Source: Streptomyces sp. IMTB 2501
Lineage (GTDB): Bacteria; Actinomycetota; Actinomycetes; Streptomycetales; Streptomycetaceae
Length of the DNA stretch: 64,000 nucleotides
Reading direction: 5' to 3'
Assembly (NCBI RefSeq): GCF_001953885.1
Contig: NZ_MQUS01000015.1
Coordinates: 24,479 to 88,478, forward strand
Below the pieces are notes generated by a model. That model had not been told where the DNA came from. It was given only the letters and a program-made list of their open reading frames with translations, and made no database searches. Position 1 is the first letter of the stretch, and the number at the start of each line of letters is the position of its first letter. Below, piece by piece: positions 1 through 7,633 of the stretch. A program made the translations under genes and the position numbers.

Positions 1-72
1 CTCAGCGAGGACGAGCGCCGCGCCATGAAGCGCCGCGCCGCCCGCAACCGGGCCCGTCAGGCCTCCGCCTGA
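1..72 (+). CDS. wblE: WhiB-family regulator, 3' end only (WblE/WhiB1-like)
   Basis: The window opens inside a gene whose last 23 codons are rich in Arg and Ala (ends ARNRARQASA) and stop at 70-72. This basic tail is what the C-terminus of WblE, the Streptomyces orthologue of mycobacterial WhiB1, looks like. Its position next to a PdtaS-type kinase matches the whiB1-pdtaS neighbourhood in mycobacteria. The Fe-S cysteines and the GVWGG turn lie outside the window, so the family assignment rests on the tail and on synteny. WhiB proteins carry a [4Fe-4S] cluster and bind sigma factor region 4. Confidence 0.7.
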   Translation, partial: LSEDERRAMKRRAARNRARQASA

Positions 73-201
73 CATACCCCACCCCTGCTGACAGCCTGAG
101 CTTGGCGGCGCGTGCAGCACGCACGCATCTCCCGCCCCCGAGCCGCAGCGCGCAGTATCCCCCGATGCCGCTAGCGATTTAGCAGAGCAGCAACGAGCAC
201 G

Positions 202-233
202 AGCCTCGGACCAATGACGGTCCGAGGCTTTTT
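202..233 (+). terminator. Intrinsic terminator after wblE
   Basis: A perfect 11-bp stem (AGCCTCGGACC at 202-212 with its complement at 219-229), a 6-nt loop and a run of five T at 229-233. It ends the transcript of the preceding WhiB-family gene. Confidence 0.9.
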
Positions 234-269
234 GCTGTCCGCGCCGGCCCAGCGCGCCACTCGGGCCCC

Positions 270-316
270 GCTCACCAGCGGGCCGTTGCCAACCCCTGCT
301 CACCAAGGGGCCGTTG
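270..316. repeat. Imperfect 28-nt direct repeat, 1.7 copies
   Basis: GCTCACCAGCGGGCCGTTG at 270-288 recurs at 298-316 with 2 mismatches in 19 positions, a period of 28 nt. It lies just beyond the stop of the convergent sensor kinase. No function is apparent; it may be a remnant of a local duplication. Confidence 0.6.
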
Positions 317-317
317 A

Positions 318-1784
318 CTACTTCTGCGCCCGCACCGGAATGTCGAGGATCACCCGGGTCCCCCGCTCCGGCGCCGGGACCATGTCGAAGGAACCGCCCA
401 ACTCGCCCTCCACCAGGGTGCGCACGATCTGCAGGCCGAGGTTGCCCGAGCGGTGCGGGTCGAAGCCCTCGGGCAGGCCGACCCCGTCGTCCTGGACGGT
501 GACGAGGAGGCGCGCCTCCTTGGTGGTGCCGCCACGGACCGCGGAGACCTCGACCGTGCCGGTGTCGCCCTCGCGGAACCCGTGCTCCAGGGCGTTCTGC
601 AAGATCTCGGTGAGGACCATCGACAGCGGGGTGGCGACCTCGGCGTCGAGTATCCCGAAGCGGCCGGTGCGTCGGCCGGTCACCTTGCCGGGCGAGATCT
701 CGGCGACCATCGCCAGCACGCGGTCGGCGATGTCGTCGAACTCCACGCGCTCGTCCAGGTTCTGAGACAGCGTCTCATGGACGATGGCGATCGAGCCGAC
801 CCGGCGGACGGCCTCCTCCAGAGCCTCCCGGCCGCGCTCGGACTCGATGCGCCGGGCCTGCAGCCGCAGCAGCGCGGCGACCGTCTGGAGGTTGTTCTTC
901 ACCCGGTGGTGGATCTCCCGGATGGTCGCGTCCTTGGTGATCAACTCGCGCTCGCGGCGCCGCAGTTCGGTGACGTCCCGGCACAGCACCAAGGAACCGA
1001 TCCGGGTGCCCTTGGGCTTGAGCGGGATCGCCCGGAACTGGATCGCCCCGTCATTGCCCTCGATCTCGAACTCGCGCGGCGCCCAGCCACTGGCCAGCTT
1101 GACGAGCGCCTCGTCCACCGGGCCGCGGGTCGGGGCCAGCTCGGCGGTGGTCTGGCCGAGGTGCTGGCCGACCAGGTCGGCGGCGAGGCCGAGCCGGTGG
1201 TAGGCGGACAGCGCGTTCGGGGAGGCGTACTGGACGATGCCGTCGGCGTCCAGCCGGATCAGGCCGTCGCCGACACGCGGCGAGGCGTCCATGTCGACCT
1301 GCTGGTCAGGGAAGGGGAACGATCCTGCAGCGATCATCTGGGCCAGGTCCGAGGCGCTCTGGAGATAGGTCAGCTCCAGCCGGCTCGGGGTGCGGACGGT
1401 GAGCAGATTGGTGTTGCGGGCGATGACGCCGAGGACACGGCCCTCGCGTCGTACGGGGATGGACTCGACCCGTACGGGGACCTCTTCGCGCCACTCCGGG
1501 TCACCCTCGCGCACGATCCGGCCCTCGTCCAGCGCCGCGTCCAGCATGGGCCGGCGGCCGCGCGGGACGAGGTGGCCGACCATGTCGTCCTGGTAGGAGG
1601 TGGGGCCGGTGTTGGGGCGCATCTGGGCGACCGAGACGTACCGCGTGCCGTCGCGGGTGGGGACCCACAGGACCAGGTCGGCGAAGGAGAGGTCGGAGAG
1701 CAGCTGCCACTCCGAGACCAGCAGATGGAGCCACTCGAGATCGGAGTCGTCGAGGGCGGTGTGCTGGCGGACCAGCTCGTTCAT
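318..1784 (-). CDS. PdtaS-type sensor histidine kinase (GAF-PAS-HisKA_2-HATPase)
   Basis: Cytosolic two-component sensor kinase of 488 residues. An N-terminal GAF-like domain covers roughly residues 10-155 and a PAS domain roughly 165-275. The HisKA_2 dimerisation helix carries IHHRVKNNLQ (His292/293 region), and the ATPase domain shows N-box NALEHGF, DDGVGLP and GNLGLQIV. No membrane segment is seen. This matches mycobacterial PdtaS, which signals to the ANTAR antiterminator PdtaR; no regulator gene lies beside it here. The start is the internal ATG at 1784, because the open frame upstream to 2015 is low-complexity Arg/Pro without conserved features. A DasR-type operator lies about 240 bp upstream. 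Confidence 0.88.
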   Translation of the reverse strand: MNELVRQHTALDDSDLEWLHLLVSEWQLLSDLSFADLVLWVPTRDGTRYVSVAQMRPNTGPTSYQDDMVGHLVPRGRRPMLDAALDEGRIVREGDPEWREEVPVRVESIPVRREGRVLGVIARNTNLLTVRTPSRLELTYLQSASDLAQMIAAGSFPFPDQQVDMDASPRVGDGLIRLDADGIVQYASPNALSAYHRLGLAADLVGQHLGQTTAELAPTRGPVDEALVKLASGWAPREFEIEGNDGAIQFRAIPLKPKGTRIGSLVLCRDVTELRRRERELITKDATIREIHHRVKNNLQTVAALLRLQARRIESERGREALEEAVRRVGSIAIVHETLSQNLDERVEFDDIADRVLAMVAEISPGKVTGRRTGRFGILDAEVATPLSMVLTEILQNALEHGFREGDTGTVEVSAVRGGTTKEARLLVTVQDDGVGLPEGFDPHRSGNLGLQIVRTLVEGELGGSFDMVPAPERGTRVILDIPVRAQK

Positions 1785-2021
1785 GGAGGGCACGATGCGA
1801 GCGTACCCGCGGGCCTCGGATGGCCGAAAAAACACCCGCGGGCCGCGGCGCCTGGAAGGGACCCTCAACCCTCCCGGCACCGCAGCCCGGAGCATCATCG
1901 GCCGTGGGGTGTGCGGTCCCGGTCGGCCGAAGGTCGAGGATCCGGGGCAGTCAGGGCAGAGAGCTCCGGTTCCTCGATCCGCCTTCCTGTGCGGGGAAGA
2001 CGGAGGTTTCTTCACTTTGAT

Positions 2022-2037
2022 TGTGGACTAGACCACA
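2022..2037. promoter_or_regulatory. DasR-like operator (dre) upstream of the sensor kinase
   Basis: The 16-mer TGTGGACTAGACCACA contains the core TGGACTAGACCA (2024-2035), one base off the symmetric dre core TGGTCTAGACCA. The same 12-mer occurs upstream of dasR in this window (4598-4609). It sits between the kinase start and the 3' end of the TetR gene, so the kinase is the only gene it could plausibly control. DasR binding is inferred from sequence. Confidence 0.6.
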
Positions 2038-2109
2038 AGGATGTGTCCATGCTCTTGTCGGCATGCACGACTCGTGGCACCCGATGCCACGCAGCCTAGC
2101 CCGCCTCGG

Positions 2110-2748
2110 TCAGCAGCGGGGCCAGATGGCCATGGCAATTTCCGCGAGTGCCTCCAGTTCCCCCCGGCTCGCTCCGTCGCGCGCCTGCTGGGACATGCCC
2201 TGGATCATGGCGCCGGTGTGCCGGGCGAGGACGGCGGCGTCGGTGCCGGCGGGGAGCAGTCCGGCTGCGATGTCCGCCCGGACGCGGGACGCGAGGGCGG
2301 CCATGTTCGCGTTGCGCCGCTCGCGGAGCAGCTGCTCCACCTCGGGGCTGGTGCAGTTGGTGGCGGCGTGCACGACCAGGCAGCCGTACGGGTGCTCGGG
2401 GTCGGTGTACTCGGCGGCCGCCTCGCGCAGCATGCGCTCGACGGCGGCGCGAGCAGTGGGCTCCTCGGCGATCGCCCGGTCCCCGAAGGCGCCATGGGTG
2501 TCGCTGTAGACCCGGACGACCTCCTCGAACAGGGTCCGCTTGTCACCGAAGGCCGCGTAGAGACTCGGAGCCCCGATGCCCATGATCCGGGTGAGGTCGG
2601 AGACCGAGGTGGCCTCGTAGCCGTGCTCCCAGAAGGCCATGAGTGCCTTCTCCAGGGCGGTGGCCCGGTCGAAGGAGCGCGGCCGACCGCGGCCCTTCAC
2701 CGTCCTGACCTGCTCTTCCCTCTGCGCCTGTCCCACCATGGAGTGCAT
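2110..2748 (-). CDS. TetR/AcrR-family transcriptional regulator
   Basis: A 212-residue one-component repressor. The N-terminal helix-turn-helix spans about residues 24-70 (GRGRPRSFDRATALEKAL, then ATSVSDLTRIMGIGAPSLYAAFGDK). The C-terminal helical domain would bind a ligand. It is divergent from the SDR gene at 2836, and the 87-bp gap holds two copies of a near-palindromic site, so it most likely represses itself and the SDR. An initiator a few residues downstream (M4, or the valine before KGRGRPR) is also possible. The ligand is unknown. Confidence 0.88.
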   Translation of the reverse strand: MHSMVGQAQREEQVRTVKGRGRPRSFDRATALEKALMAFWEHGYEATSVSDLTRIMGIGAPSLYAAFGDKRTLFEEVVRVYSDTHGAFGDRAIAEEPTARAAVERMLREAAAEYTDPEHPYGCLVVHAATNCTSPEVEQLLRERRNANMAALASRVRADIAAGLLPAGTDAAVLARHTGAMIQGMSQQARDGASRGELEALAEIAMAIWPRC

Positions 2749-2752
2749 TTTA

Positions 2753-2813
2753 TAGCGGTCCCTAGAGAATTGTCAGCGGGATGCGGTACGGTCTTTTTGT
2801 AGCGACTGCTAGA
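2753..2813. promoter_or_regulatory. Paired TetR operators in the tetR/SDR divergent promoter
   Basis: TAGCGGTCCCTAGA (2753-2766) and TAGCGACTGCTAGA (2800-2813) share TAGCG-N4-CTAGA, with starts 47 bp apart. The second sits inside a wider TTTGT...ACAAA inverted repeat. Two matching sites in an 87-bp divergent promoter fit autoregulation by the adjacent TetR protein. Confidence 0.65.
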
Positions 2814-2835
2814 CAAATCTGGAGGGGCGGGAGAC

Positions 2836-3588
2836 ATGGGCGTGCTCACGGGGAAGACGGCGCTGGTCACGGGGGCGAGCCGGGGCATCGGGCGGGGGAT
2901 CACCGAGCGGCTCGGGCGGGACGGTGCGCGGATCGCGGTGCACTACGGCAGCGACGAGACGGCCGCGAAGGAGACGGTCGCGGCGATCGAGTCGGCCGGC
3001 GGCTCGGCGTTCGCGATCGGGGTGCGGCTGGGCGTGCCGGGGGACGCCGGGCGACTGTGGGAGGAGTTCGACCGGCACGCGGACGGCCTGGACATCCTCG
3101 TGCACAACGCGGGCATCGGCACATCACGGCCGTTCACGGAGATCCAAGAAGAGGAGTACGACCGGCTCTTCGCGGTGAATGTGAAGGCGCCCTTCTTCCT
3201 CACCCGGCTCGGGGCGGAGCGGCTGCGCGACGGCGGGCGCGTGGTGAACATATCGTCGGGGCTCGCGCGGGCCGCCGCGATGCCCCGGCTGATCGCGTAC
3301 GCGATGACGAAGGCCGCGCTGGACGTCTTCACCCGGGACCTGTCCAAGGAGCTCGGCCCCCGCGGGATCACGGTCAACTCCGTGGCGCCCGGCATCGTGG
3401 ACACCGACGTCAACGCCGCGTGGCTGCGCGCGAGCGAGGAGGCATGGCAGGGTGCGGCGGCACTCTCGGCGCTGGGCCGGGTGGGCACACCGGCGGACAT
3501 CGCCGACGTGGTGGCGTTCCTGGTCTCGGAGGACGGGCACTGGGTGACGGGCCACTGGCTGGACGCGACGGGAGGCTCCCTCACCTGA
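2836..3588 (+). CDS. Short-chain dehydrogenase/reductase (3-oxoacyl-ACP reductase-like)
   Basis: A 250-residue classical SDR. It has the NAD(P)-binding motif TGASRGIGRG near the N-terminus, the NAG motif (HNAGIG), and the catalytic triad Ser (NISSG), Tyr and Lys (YAMTK). The C-terminal lid ends in GHWLDATGG. It reduces or oxidises a small carbonyl/alcohol substrate with a nicotinamide cofactor; the substrate cannot be read from sequence. The start has a good ribosome site (GGAGGGG about 9 nt upstream). Divergence from the TetR gene and the paired operators suggest ligand-inducible expression. It may belong to a detoxification response rather than fatty-acid synthesis, because it stands alone. 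Confidence 0.9.
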   Translation: MGVLTGKTALVTGASRGIGRGITERLGRDGARIAVHYGSDETAAKETVAAIESAGGSAFAIGVRLGVPGDAGRLWEEFDRHADGLDILVHNAGIGTSRPFTEIQEEEYDRLFAVNVKAPFFLTRLGAERLRDGGRVVNISSGLARAAAMPRLIAYAMTKAALDVFTRDLSKELGPRGITVNSVAPGIVDTDVNAAWLRASEEAWQGAAALSALGRVGTPADIADVVAFLVSEDGHWVTGHWLDATGGSLT

Positions 3589-3645
3589 GGCTTTCCCTGA
3601 CCTTCCCCGTCCATTTCCTGGGCCGCAGAACACCCCTTCTGTTAG

Positions 3646-3661
3646 ATTGGTCTAAACCACA
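3646..3661. promoter_or_regulatory. dre site (DasR operator) upstream of nagB
   Basis: ATTGGTCTAAACCACA matches the DasR responsive element (core TGGTCTAGACCA) with one internal mismatch. It ends 40 bp before the nagB GTG start. In S. coelicolor, DasR represses nagB through a site of this type and releases it when glucosamine-6-phosphate accumulates. Confidence 0.88.
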
Positions 3662-3701
3662 TACAGACGCACAGAGCCCACTTCAGAACGGCAGGCCCAG
3701 C

Positions 3702-4487
3702 GTGGAAGTTGTCATCGTTCCGGACGCCGCGGCGGGCGGCGAGCTGATCGCCGAGGCCATGGCCCAGCTGCTGCGACGCAAGCCCGACGCCGTGCTCGGC
3801 GTGGCCACCGGCTCCACCCCGCTGCCCATCTACCAGGCGCTGACCGCGAAGGTGCGCTCCGGCGCCGCCGACACCGCGCGGGCCCGCATAGCCCAGCTCG
3901 ACGAGTATGTGGGGCTGCCCGCCGACCACCCCGAGTCCTACCGCTCGGTGCTGCGCCGCGAGGTGCTGGAGCCGCTCGGTATCGGCATGGACTCCTTCCT
4001 CGGCCCCGACGGCACCGCCGAGGACGTCCAGGCGGCGTGCGAGGCGTACGACCGTGCGCTCGCCGAGGCCGGCGGGGTGGACCTCCAGTTGCTCGGCATC
4101 GGCACGGACGGACACATCGGCTTCAACGAGCCCTGCTCGTCCCTCGCCTCGCGCACCCGGATCAAGACGCTGACCGAGCAGACCCGTGTCGACAACGCCC
4201 GCTTCTTCGACGGCGACATCGACCAGGTGCCGCACCACGTCATCACCCAGGGCATCGGCACCATCCTGGAGGCCCGGCACCTGGTGCTGCTGGCGACGGG
4301 CGAGGGCAAGGCGGACGCGGTCGCCGCGACCGTCGAGGGGCCGGTCGCTGCCGTCTGCCCGGCCTCCGCACTCCAGCTGCACCGCCACGCCACGGTGGTC
4401 GTCGACGAGGCAGCCGCATCCAAGCTGAAGCTGGCGGACTACTTCAGGCACACCTACGCCAACAAGCCGGAGTGGCAGGGGATCTAG
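3702..4487 (+). CDS. nagB: Glucosamine-6-phosphate deaminase
   Basis: Converts glucosamine-6-phosphate to fructose-6-phosphate and ammonia, the last step of N-acetylglucosamine catabolism in the cytosol. The 261-residue length is typical of NagB. Visible motifs are the phosphate loop GVATGSTPLP, the catalytic LDEYVGL, and GIGTDGHIGFNEP. The GTG at 3702 is chosen because it gives the family length and follows the dre site; the frame stays open far upstream only through antisense-like sequence. The product of the upstream GlcNAc pathway is also the ligand that inactivates DasR, whose gene is next on the same strand. Confidence 0.95.
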   Translation: MEVVIVPDAAAGGELIAEAMAQLLRRKPDAVLGVATGSTPLPIYQALTAKVRSGAADTARARIAQLDEYVGLPADHPESYRSVLRREVLEPLGIGMDSFLGPDGTAEDVQAACEAYDRALAEAGGVDLQLLGIGTDGHIGFNEPCSSLASRTRIKTLTEQTRVDNARFFDGDIDQVPHHVITQGIGTILEARHLVLLATGEGKADAVAATVEGPVAAVCPASALQLHRHATVVVDEAAASKLKLADYFRHTYANKPEWQGI

Positions 4488-4595
4488 GCGGGACCGACGG
4501 GGCCGACGGGCGGGCCGGCCGGGACCGGCGCGGGGTTCGACAGGGGGCTGGTGGCGGACCCTGTCCGGTCGTCCGGGCGTGCGCCCTGGGCGCCC

Positions 4596-4611
4596 GATGG
4601 ACTAGACCAGG
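4596..4611. promoter_or_regulatory. dre-like site upstream of dasR
   Basis: The core TGGACTAGACCA (4598-4609) lies about 140 bp before the dasR start, within the 259-bp nagB-dasR gap, and 15 bp before a TATATA stretch. It is one base from the symmetric dre core and identical to the core at 2024-2035. DasR autoregulation is the likely role. Confidence 0.65.
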
Positions 4612-4746
4612 AGCGGGTGCGACGGTATATAGAGGGGATCACGGAGCGTGCGGGTGGACTCCTGACCCCCGAACCCGTGCCACGATGTGAGCCGTGGCCG
4701 ATGCCAGGTCGGTCGATTTCGGCATCCGGAGCCGGGAAGGCAGAGC

Positions 4747-5511
4747 ATGAGCACCGACGTCAGCAGTGCGGAGAACGAGGCCGGGACGACCGTCCGTACG
4801 GCGCGCGTGCCCAAGTACTACCGCCTGAAGAAGCACCTGCTCGACATGACGGAGACGCAGGCTCCGGGCACGCCGGTCCCGCCCGAGCGCACGCTGGCCG
4901 CAGAGTTCGACACCTCCCGCACCACCGTCCGCCAGGCCCTTCAGGAGCTGGTCGTGGAGGGCCGGCTCGAGCGCATCCAGGGCAAGGGCACGTTCGTCGC
5001 CAAGCCCAAGGTCTCCCAGGCGCTCCAGCTCACCTCCTACACCGAGGACATGCGCGCCCAGGGTCTGGAGCCGACCTCGCAGCTGCTGGACATCGGCTAC
5101 ATCACGGCCGACGACCGGCTCGCCGGGCTGCTCGACATCAGCGCCGGCGGACGCGTGCTCCGCATCGAGAGGCTGCGCATGGCCAACGGCGAGCCGATGG
5201 CCATCGAGACCACGCATCTGAGCGCCAAGCGCTTCCCGGCGCTGCGCCGCTCCCTGGTGAAGTACACATCCCTCTACACCGCCCTCGCCGAGGTCTACGA
5301 CGTCCACCTCGCCGAGGCCGAGGAGACCATCGAGACCTCGCTGGCCACCCCGCGCGAGGCGGGCCTGCTCGGCACCGACGTGGGCCTGCCGATGCTGATG
5401 CTCTCCCGTCACTCCCTGGACCGCGAGGGCAAGCCGGTGGAGTGGGTGCGGTCCGTGTACCGGGGGGACCGCTACAAGTTCGTGGCGCGCCTCAAGCGGC
5501 CCGCGGAGTAG
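4747..5511 (+). CDS. dasR: GntR/HutC-family global regulator DasR
   Basis: A 254-residue repressor with an N-terminal winged helix (PKYYRLKKHL, then EFDTSRTTVRQALQELVVEG) and a C-terminal UTRA ligand domain from about residue 90. DasR senses glucosamine-6-phosphate and related phosphosugars. It controls GlcNAc uptake and catabolism, chitinases, and antibiotic and siderophore clusters in Streptomyces. The ATG at 4747 follows a GGGAAGG ribosome site and gives exactly the 254 residues of the S. coelicolor protein. The dasABC transporter genes that flank dasR in S. coelicolor are missing here; nagB takes their place immediately upstream. Confidence 0.96.
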   Translation: MSTDVSSAENEAGTTVRTARVPKYYRLKKHLLDMTETQAPGTPVPPERTLAAEFDTSRTTVRQALQELVVEGRLERIQGKGTFVAKPKVSQALQLTSYTEDMRAQGLEPTSQLLDIGYITADDRLAGLLDISAGGRVLRIERLRMANGEPMAIETTHLSAKRFPALRRSLVKYTSLYTALAEVYDVHLAEAEETIETSLATPREAGLLGTDVGLPMLMLSRHSLDREGKPVEWVRSVYRGDRYKFVARLKRPAE

Positions 5512-5592
5512 GGCCCCTCAACGCCCTTGCGGAGCACGGCCGGTGGATGTTCGCTGAATCGATATACCGATATGCGGACGAGGGCTTCCACT

Positions 5593-5608
5593 GTGACGAC
5601 ACCGTCAC
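5593..5608. promoter_or_regulatory. Inverted repeat upstream of the DUF3311/symporter operon
   Basis: GTGACGACACCGTCAC is a perfect 6-bp inverted repeat (GTGACG/CGTCAC) around a 4-nt centre, 55 bp before the DUF3311 start and directly before a possible -10 (TAGATT). It looks like an operator; the regulator is unknown. A short direct repeat (CGATAT twice) lies just upstream at 5560-5573. Confidence 0.4.
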
Positions 5609-5662
5609 CTAGATTGCCTGCGCATTACACAGGTGATCAGCGAGGGGACGGAGAGCCGTGGC

Positions 5663-5926
5663 ATGTCCGATACGCCTGAAGTGAGACCACCGGTCGTCAC
5701 ACCGGTCCGGGTGATCATCGCCCTGTGTCTGGTCGCGCCTTTCGCAGCGATGCTCTGGGTCGGCTCCTACGCCAAGAAGGACCCCGCGTTCATCGGGATC
5801 CCGTTCTTCTACTGGTACCAGATGCTCTGGGTGCTGATCTCCACCGCGCTCACCATGACCGCGTACAAGCTGTGGCAGCGCGACCAGCGCGCCCGCACGG
5901 CCCAGAAGGGCGGTGCGGCGAAGTGA
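5663..5926 (+). CDS. DUF3311 small membrane protein
   Basis: An 87-residue protein with two membrane helices (VRVIIALCLVAPFAAMLWV and the MLWVLISTALTMTAY region) separated by a short loop with FYWYQ. DUF3311 proteins are encoded directly upstream of sodium:solute symporters and are thought to be small accessory subunits, as with YhdT/PanF-like pairs. Its stop codon overlaps the GTG start of the symporter by 3 nt, so the two are translationally coupled. The ATG at 5663 follows a GGAGAG ribosome site; the upstream ATG at 5633 is disfavoured. Confidence 0.85.
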   Translation: MSDTPEVRPPVVTPVRVIIALCLVAPFAAMLWVGSYAKKDPAFIGIPFFYWYQMLWVLISTALTMTAYKLWQRDQRARTAQKGGAAK

Positions 5927-7542
5927 AGAACGGCGTCAACGGCGTCGCGCTCGGCGTCTTCATCTTCTTCTTCCTGGCCGTCACGGTCATGGGCTTCCTC
6001 GCCGCACGCTGGCGCAGGGCCGAGAACGAGCACTCCCTGGACGAATGGGGCCTGGGCGGACGGTCGTTCGGCACCTGGATCACCTGGTTCCTGCTCGGCG
6101 GCGACCTGTACACGGCGTACACCTTCGTCGCCGTACCGGCGGCGGTGTACGCGGCGGGCGCGTCCGGCTTCTTCGCGGTGCCGTACACGATCCTGGTCTA
6201 CCCGCTGATCTTCACGTTCCTGCCCCGCCTGTGGTCGGTGTCCCACAAGCACGGCTATGTGACGACCTCGGACTTCGTGCGCGGCCGCTTCGGCTCCAAG
6301 GGCCTGTCGCTGGCGGTGGCGCTGACCGGCATCCTGGCGACGATGCCGTACATCGCGCTCCAGCTCGTCGGCATCCAGGCGGTGCTGGACGTGATGGGCG
6401 TCGGCGGGGACAGCAGCACCAACTGGTTCGTACGCGACCTGCCGCTGCTCATCGCCTTCGGCGTGCTGGCGGCGTACACCTACTCCTCCGGACTGCGCGC
6501 CCCCGCGCTGATCGCGTTCGTCAAGGACGCGCTGATCTACATCGTCATCACGGTGGCGATCATCTACATCCCGATCAAGCTGGGCGGCTTCGACGACATC
6601 TTCGCCAAGGCCGGCCATGCGTTCAGCCAGGTCAGTCCGAAGACGGGCAAGCCACGCGGCGCGCTTGCGCCCCCGGCGGCGGGCCAGTGGACCTACGCCA
6701 CCCTGGCCCTCGGCTCGGCCCTGGCCCTGTTCATGTACCCGCACTCGATCACCGCGACCCTCTCCTCCAAGAGCCGTGAGGTGATCCGCCGCAACACCAC
6801 CATTCTGCCGCTGTACTCTCTGATGCTCGGCCTGCTGGCCCTGCTGGGCTTCATGGCGATCGCGGCCGGGGTCAAGGTCACCAACGGCCAGCTGGCGATC
6901 CCGCAGCTGTTCGAGGACATGTTCCCGTCCTGGTTCGCGGGCGTGGCGTTCGCGGCGATCGGCATCGGCGCGCTCGTACCGGCGGCGATCATGTCGATCG
7001 CGGCGGCGAACCTCTTCACCCGCAACATCTACAAGGACTTCATCAAGCCGGACGCCACGCCGAAGCAGGAGGCCCAGGTCTCCAAGCTCGTCTCGCTGCT
7101 GGTGAAGGTCGGCGCGCTGGTCTTCGTCCTCACCATGGACAAGACCGTCGCCATCAACTTCCAGCTGCTCGGCGGCATCTGGATCCTGCAGACCTTCCCG
7201 GCCCTGGTCGGCGGCCTGTTCACCCGCTGGTTCCACCGCTGGGCCCTGCTCGCCGGCTGGGCGGTCGGCATGATCTACGGCACGGTCGCCGCGTACGGTG
7301 TCGCCTCCCCGACTCAGAAGCACTTCGGCGGTTCGGCGAAGGAGATCCCCGGCATCGGCGAGATCGGCTACATCGGCCTCACGGCCTTCGTCCTCAACGT
7401 CGCCGTGGCCGTGGTCCTCACCGTCGCCCTCAAGGCCGTGAAGGCCCCTGAGGGCATCGACGAGACCAAGCCGGAGGACTACACGGCGGACGCGGGAGAA
7501 CCCGGCGTGCAGAAGGAGCTGACGCCCACCGCAACGGCCTGA
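5923..7542 (+). CDS. Sodium:solute symporter (SSS family, MctP-like)
   Basis: A 539-residue integral membrane protein with about 13 hydrophobic segments. The family region GGRSFGTWITWFLLGGDLYTAYTF lies in helices 1-2, and sodium-site-type residues follow in later helices (PAAIMSIAAANLFTRNIYKDF). The closest recognised type is the monocarboxylate/pyruvate-acetate symporter MctP, but the substrate is not proven. The GTG start at 5923 overlaps the DUF3311 stop. The C-terminus is a charged cytosolic tail. A strong hairpin lies 35 bp beyond the stop. Confidence 0.88.
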   Translation: MKNGVNGVALGVFIFFFLAVTVMGFLAARWRRAENEHSLDEWGLGGRSFGTWITWFLLGGDLYTAYTFVAVPAAVYAAGASGFFAVPYTILVYPLIFTFLPRLWSVSHKHGYVTTSDFVRGRFGSKGLSLAVALTGILATMPYIALQLVGIQAVLDVMGVGGDSSTNWFVRDLPLLIAFGVLAAYTYSSGLRAPALIAFVKDALIYIVITVAIIYIPIKLGGFDDIFAKAGHAFSQVSPKTGKPRGALAPPAAGQWTYATLALGSALALFMYPHSITATLSSKSREVIRRNTTILPLYSLMLGLLALLGFMAIAAGVKVTNGQLAIPQLFEDMFPSWFAGVAFAAIGIGALVPAAIMSIAAANLFTRNIYKDFIKPDATPKQEAQVSKLVSLLVKVGALVFVLTMDKTVAINFQLLGGIWILQTFPALVGGLFTRWFHRWALLAGWAVGMIYGTVAAYGVASPTQKHFGGSAKEIPGIGEIGYIGLTAFVLNVAVAVVLTVALKAVKAPEGIDETKPEDYTADAGEPGVQKELTPTATA

Positions 7543-7576
7543 GTGGCGCGGGGCCGTATCAACCCGCCACAGCCCG

Positions 7577-7616
7577 CAGCGGGCCGCCGAGAACAGCCAC
7601 CATCGGCGGCCCGCTG
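7577..7616 (+). terminator. Long hairpin after the symporter gene
   Basis: A perfect 14-bp stem (CAGCGGGCCGCCGA at 7577-7590, complement at 7603-7616) with a 12-nt loop. There is no T-run, as is common for Streptomyces terminators. It lies 18 bp before the GNAT start. Confidence 0.7.
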
Positions 7617-7633
7617 TCGTACACACTCACACC

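Noticed and set aside
1785..2015. A 77-residue N-terminal extension of the sensor kinase
   Set aside because: Low-complexity Arg/Pro sequence with no plausible ribosome site. The protein starting at 1784 already has the full GAF domain.
453..2099. A 548-codon open frame on the + strand opposite the sensor kinase
   Set aside because: High-GC third-position bias opens antisense frames. The encoded Gly/Val/Asp-rich sequence has no domain, and the minus-strand kinase has clear motifs.
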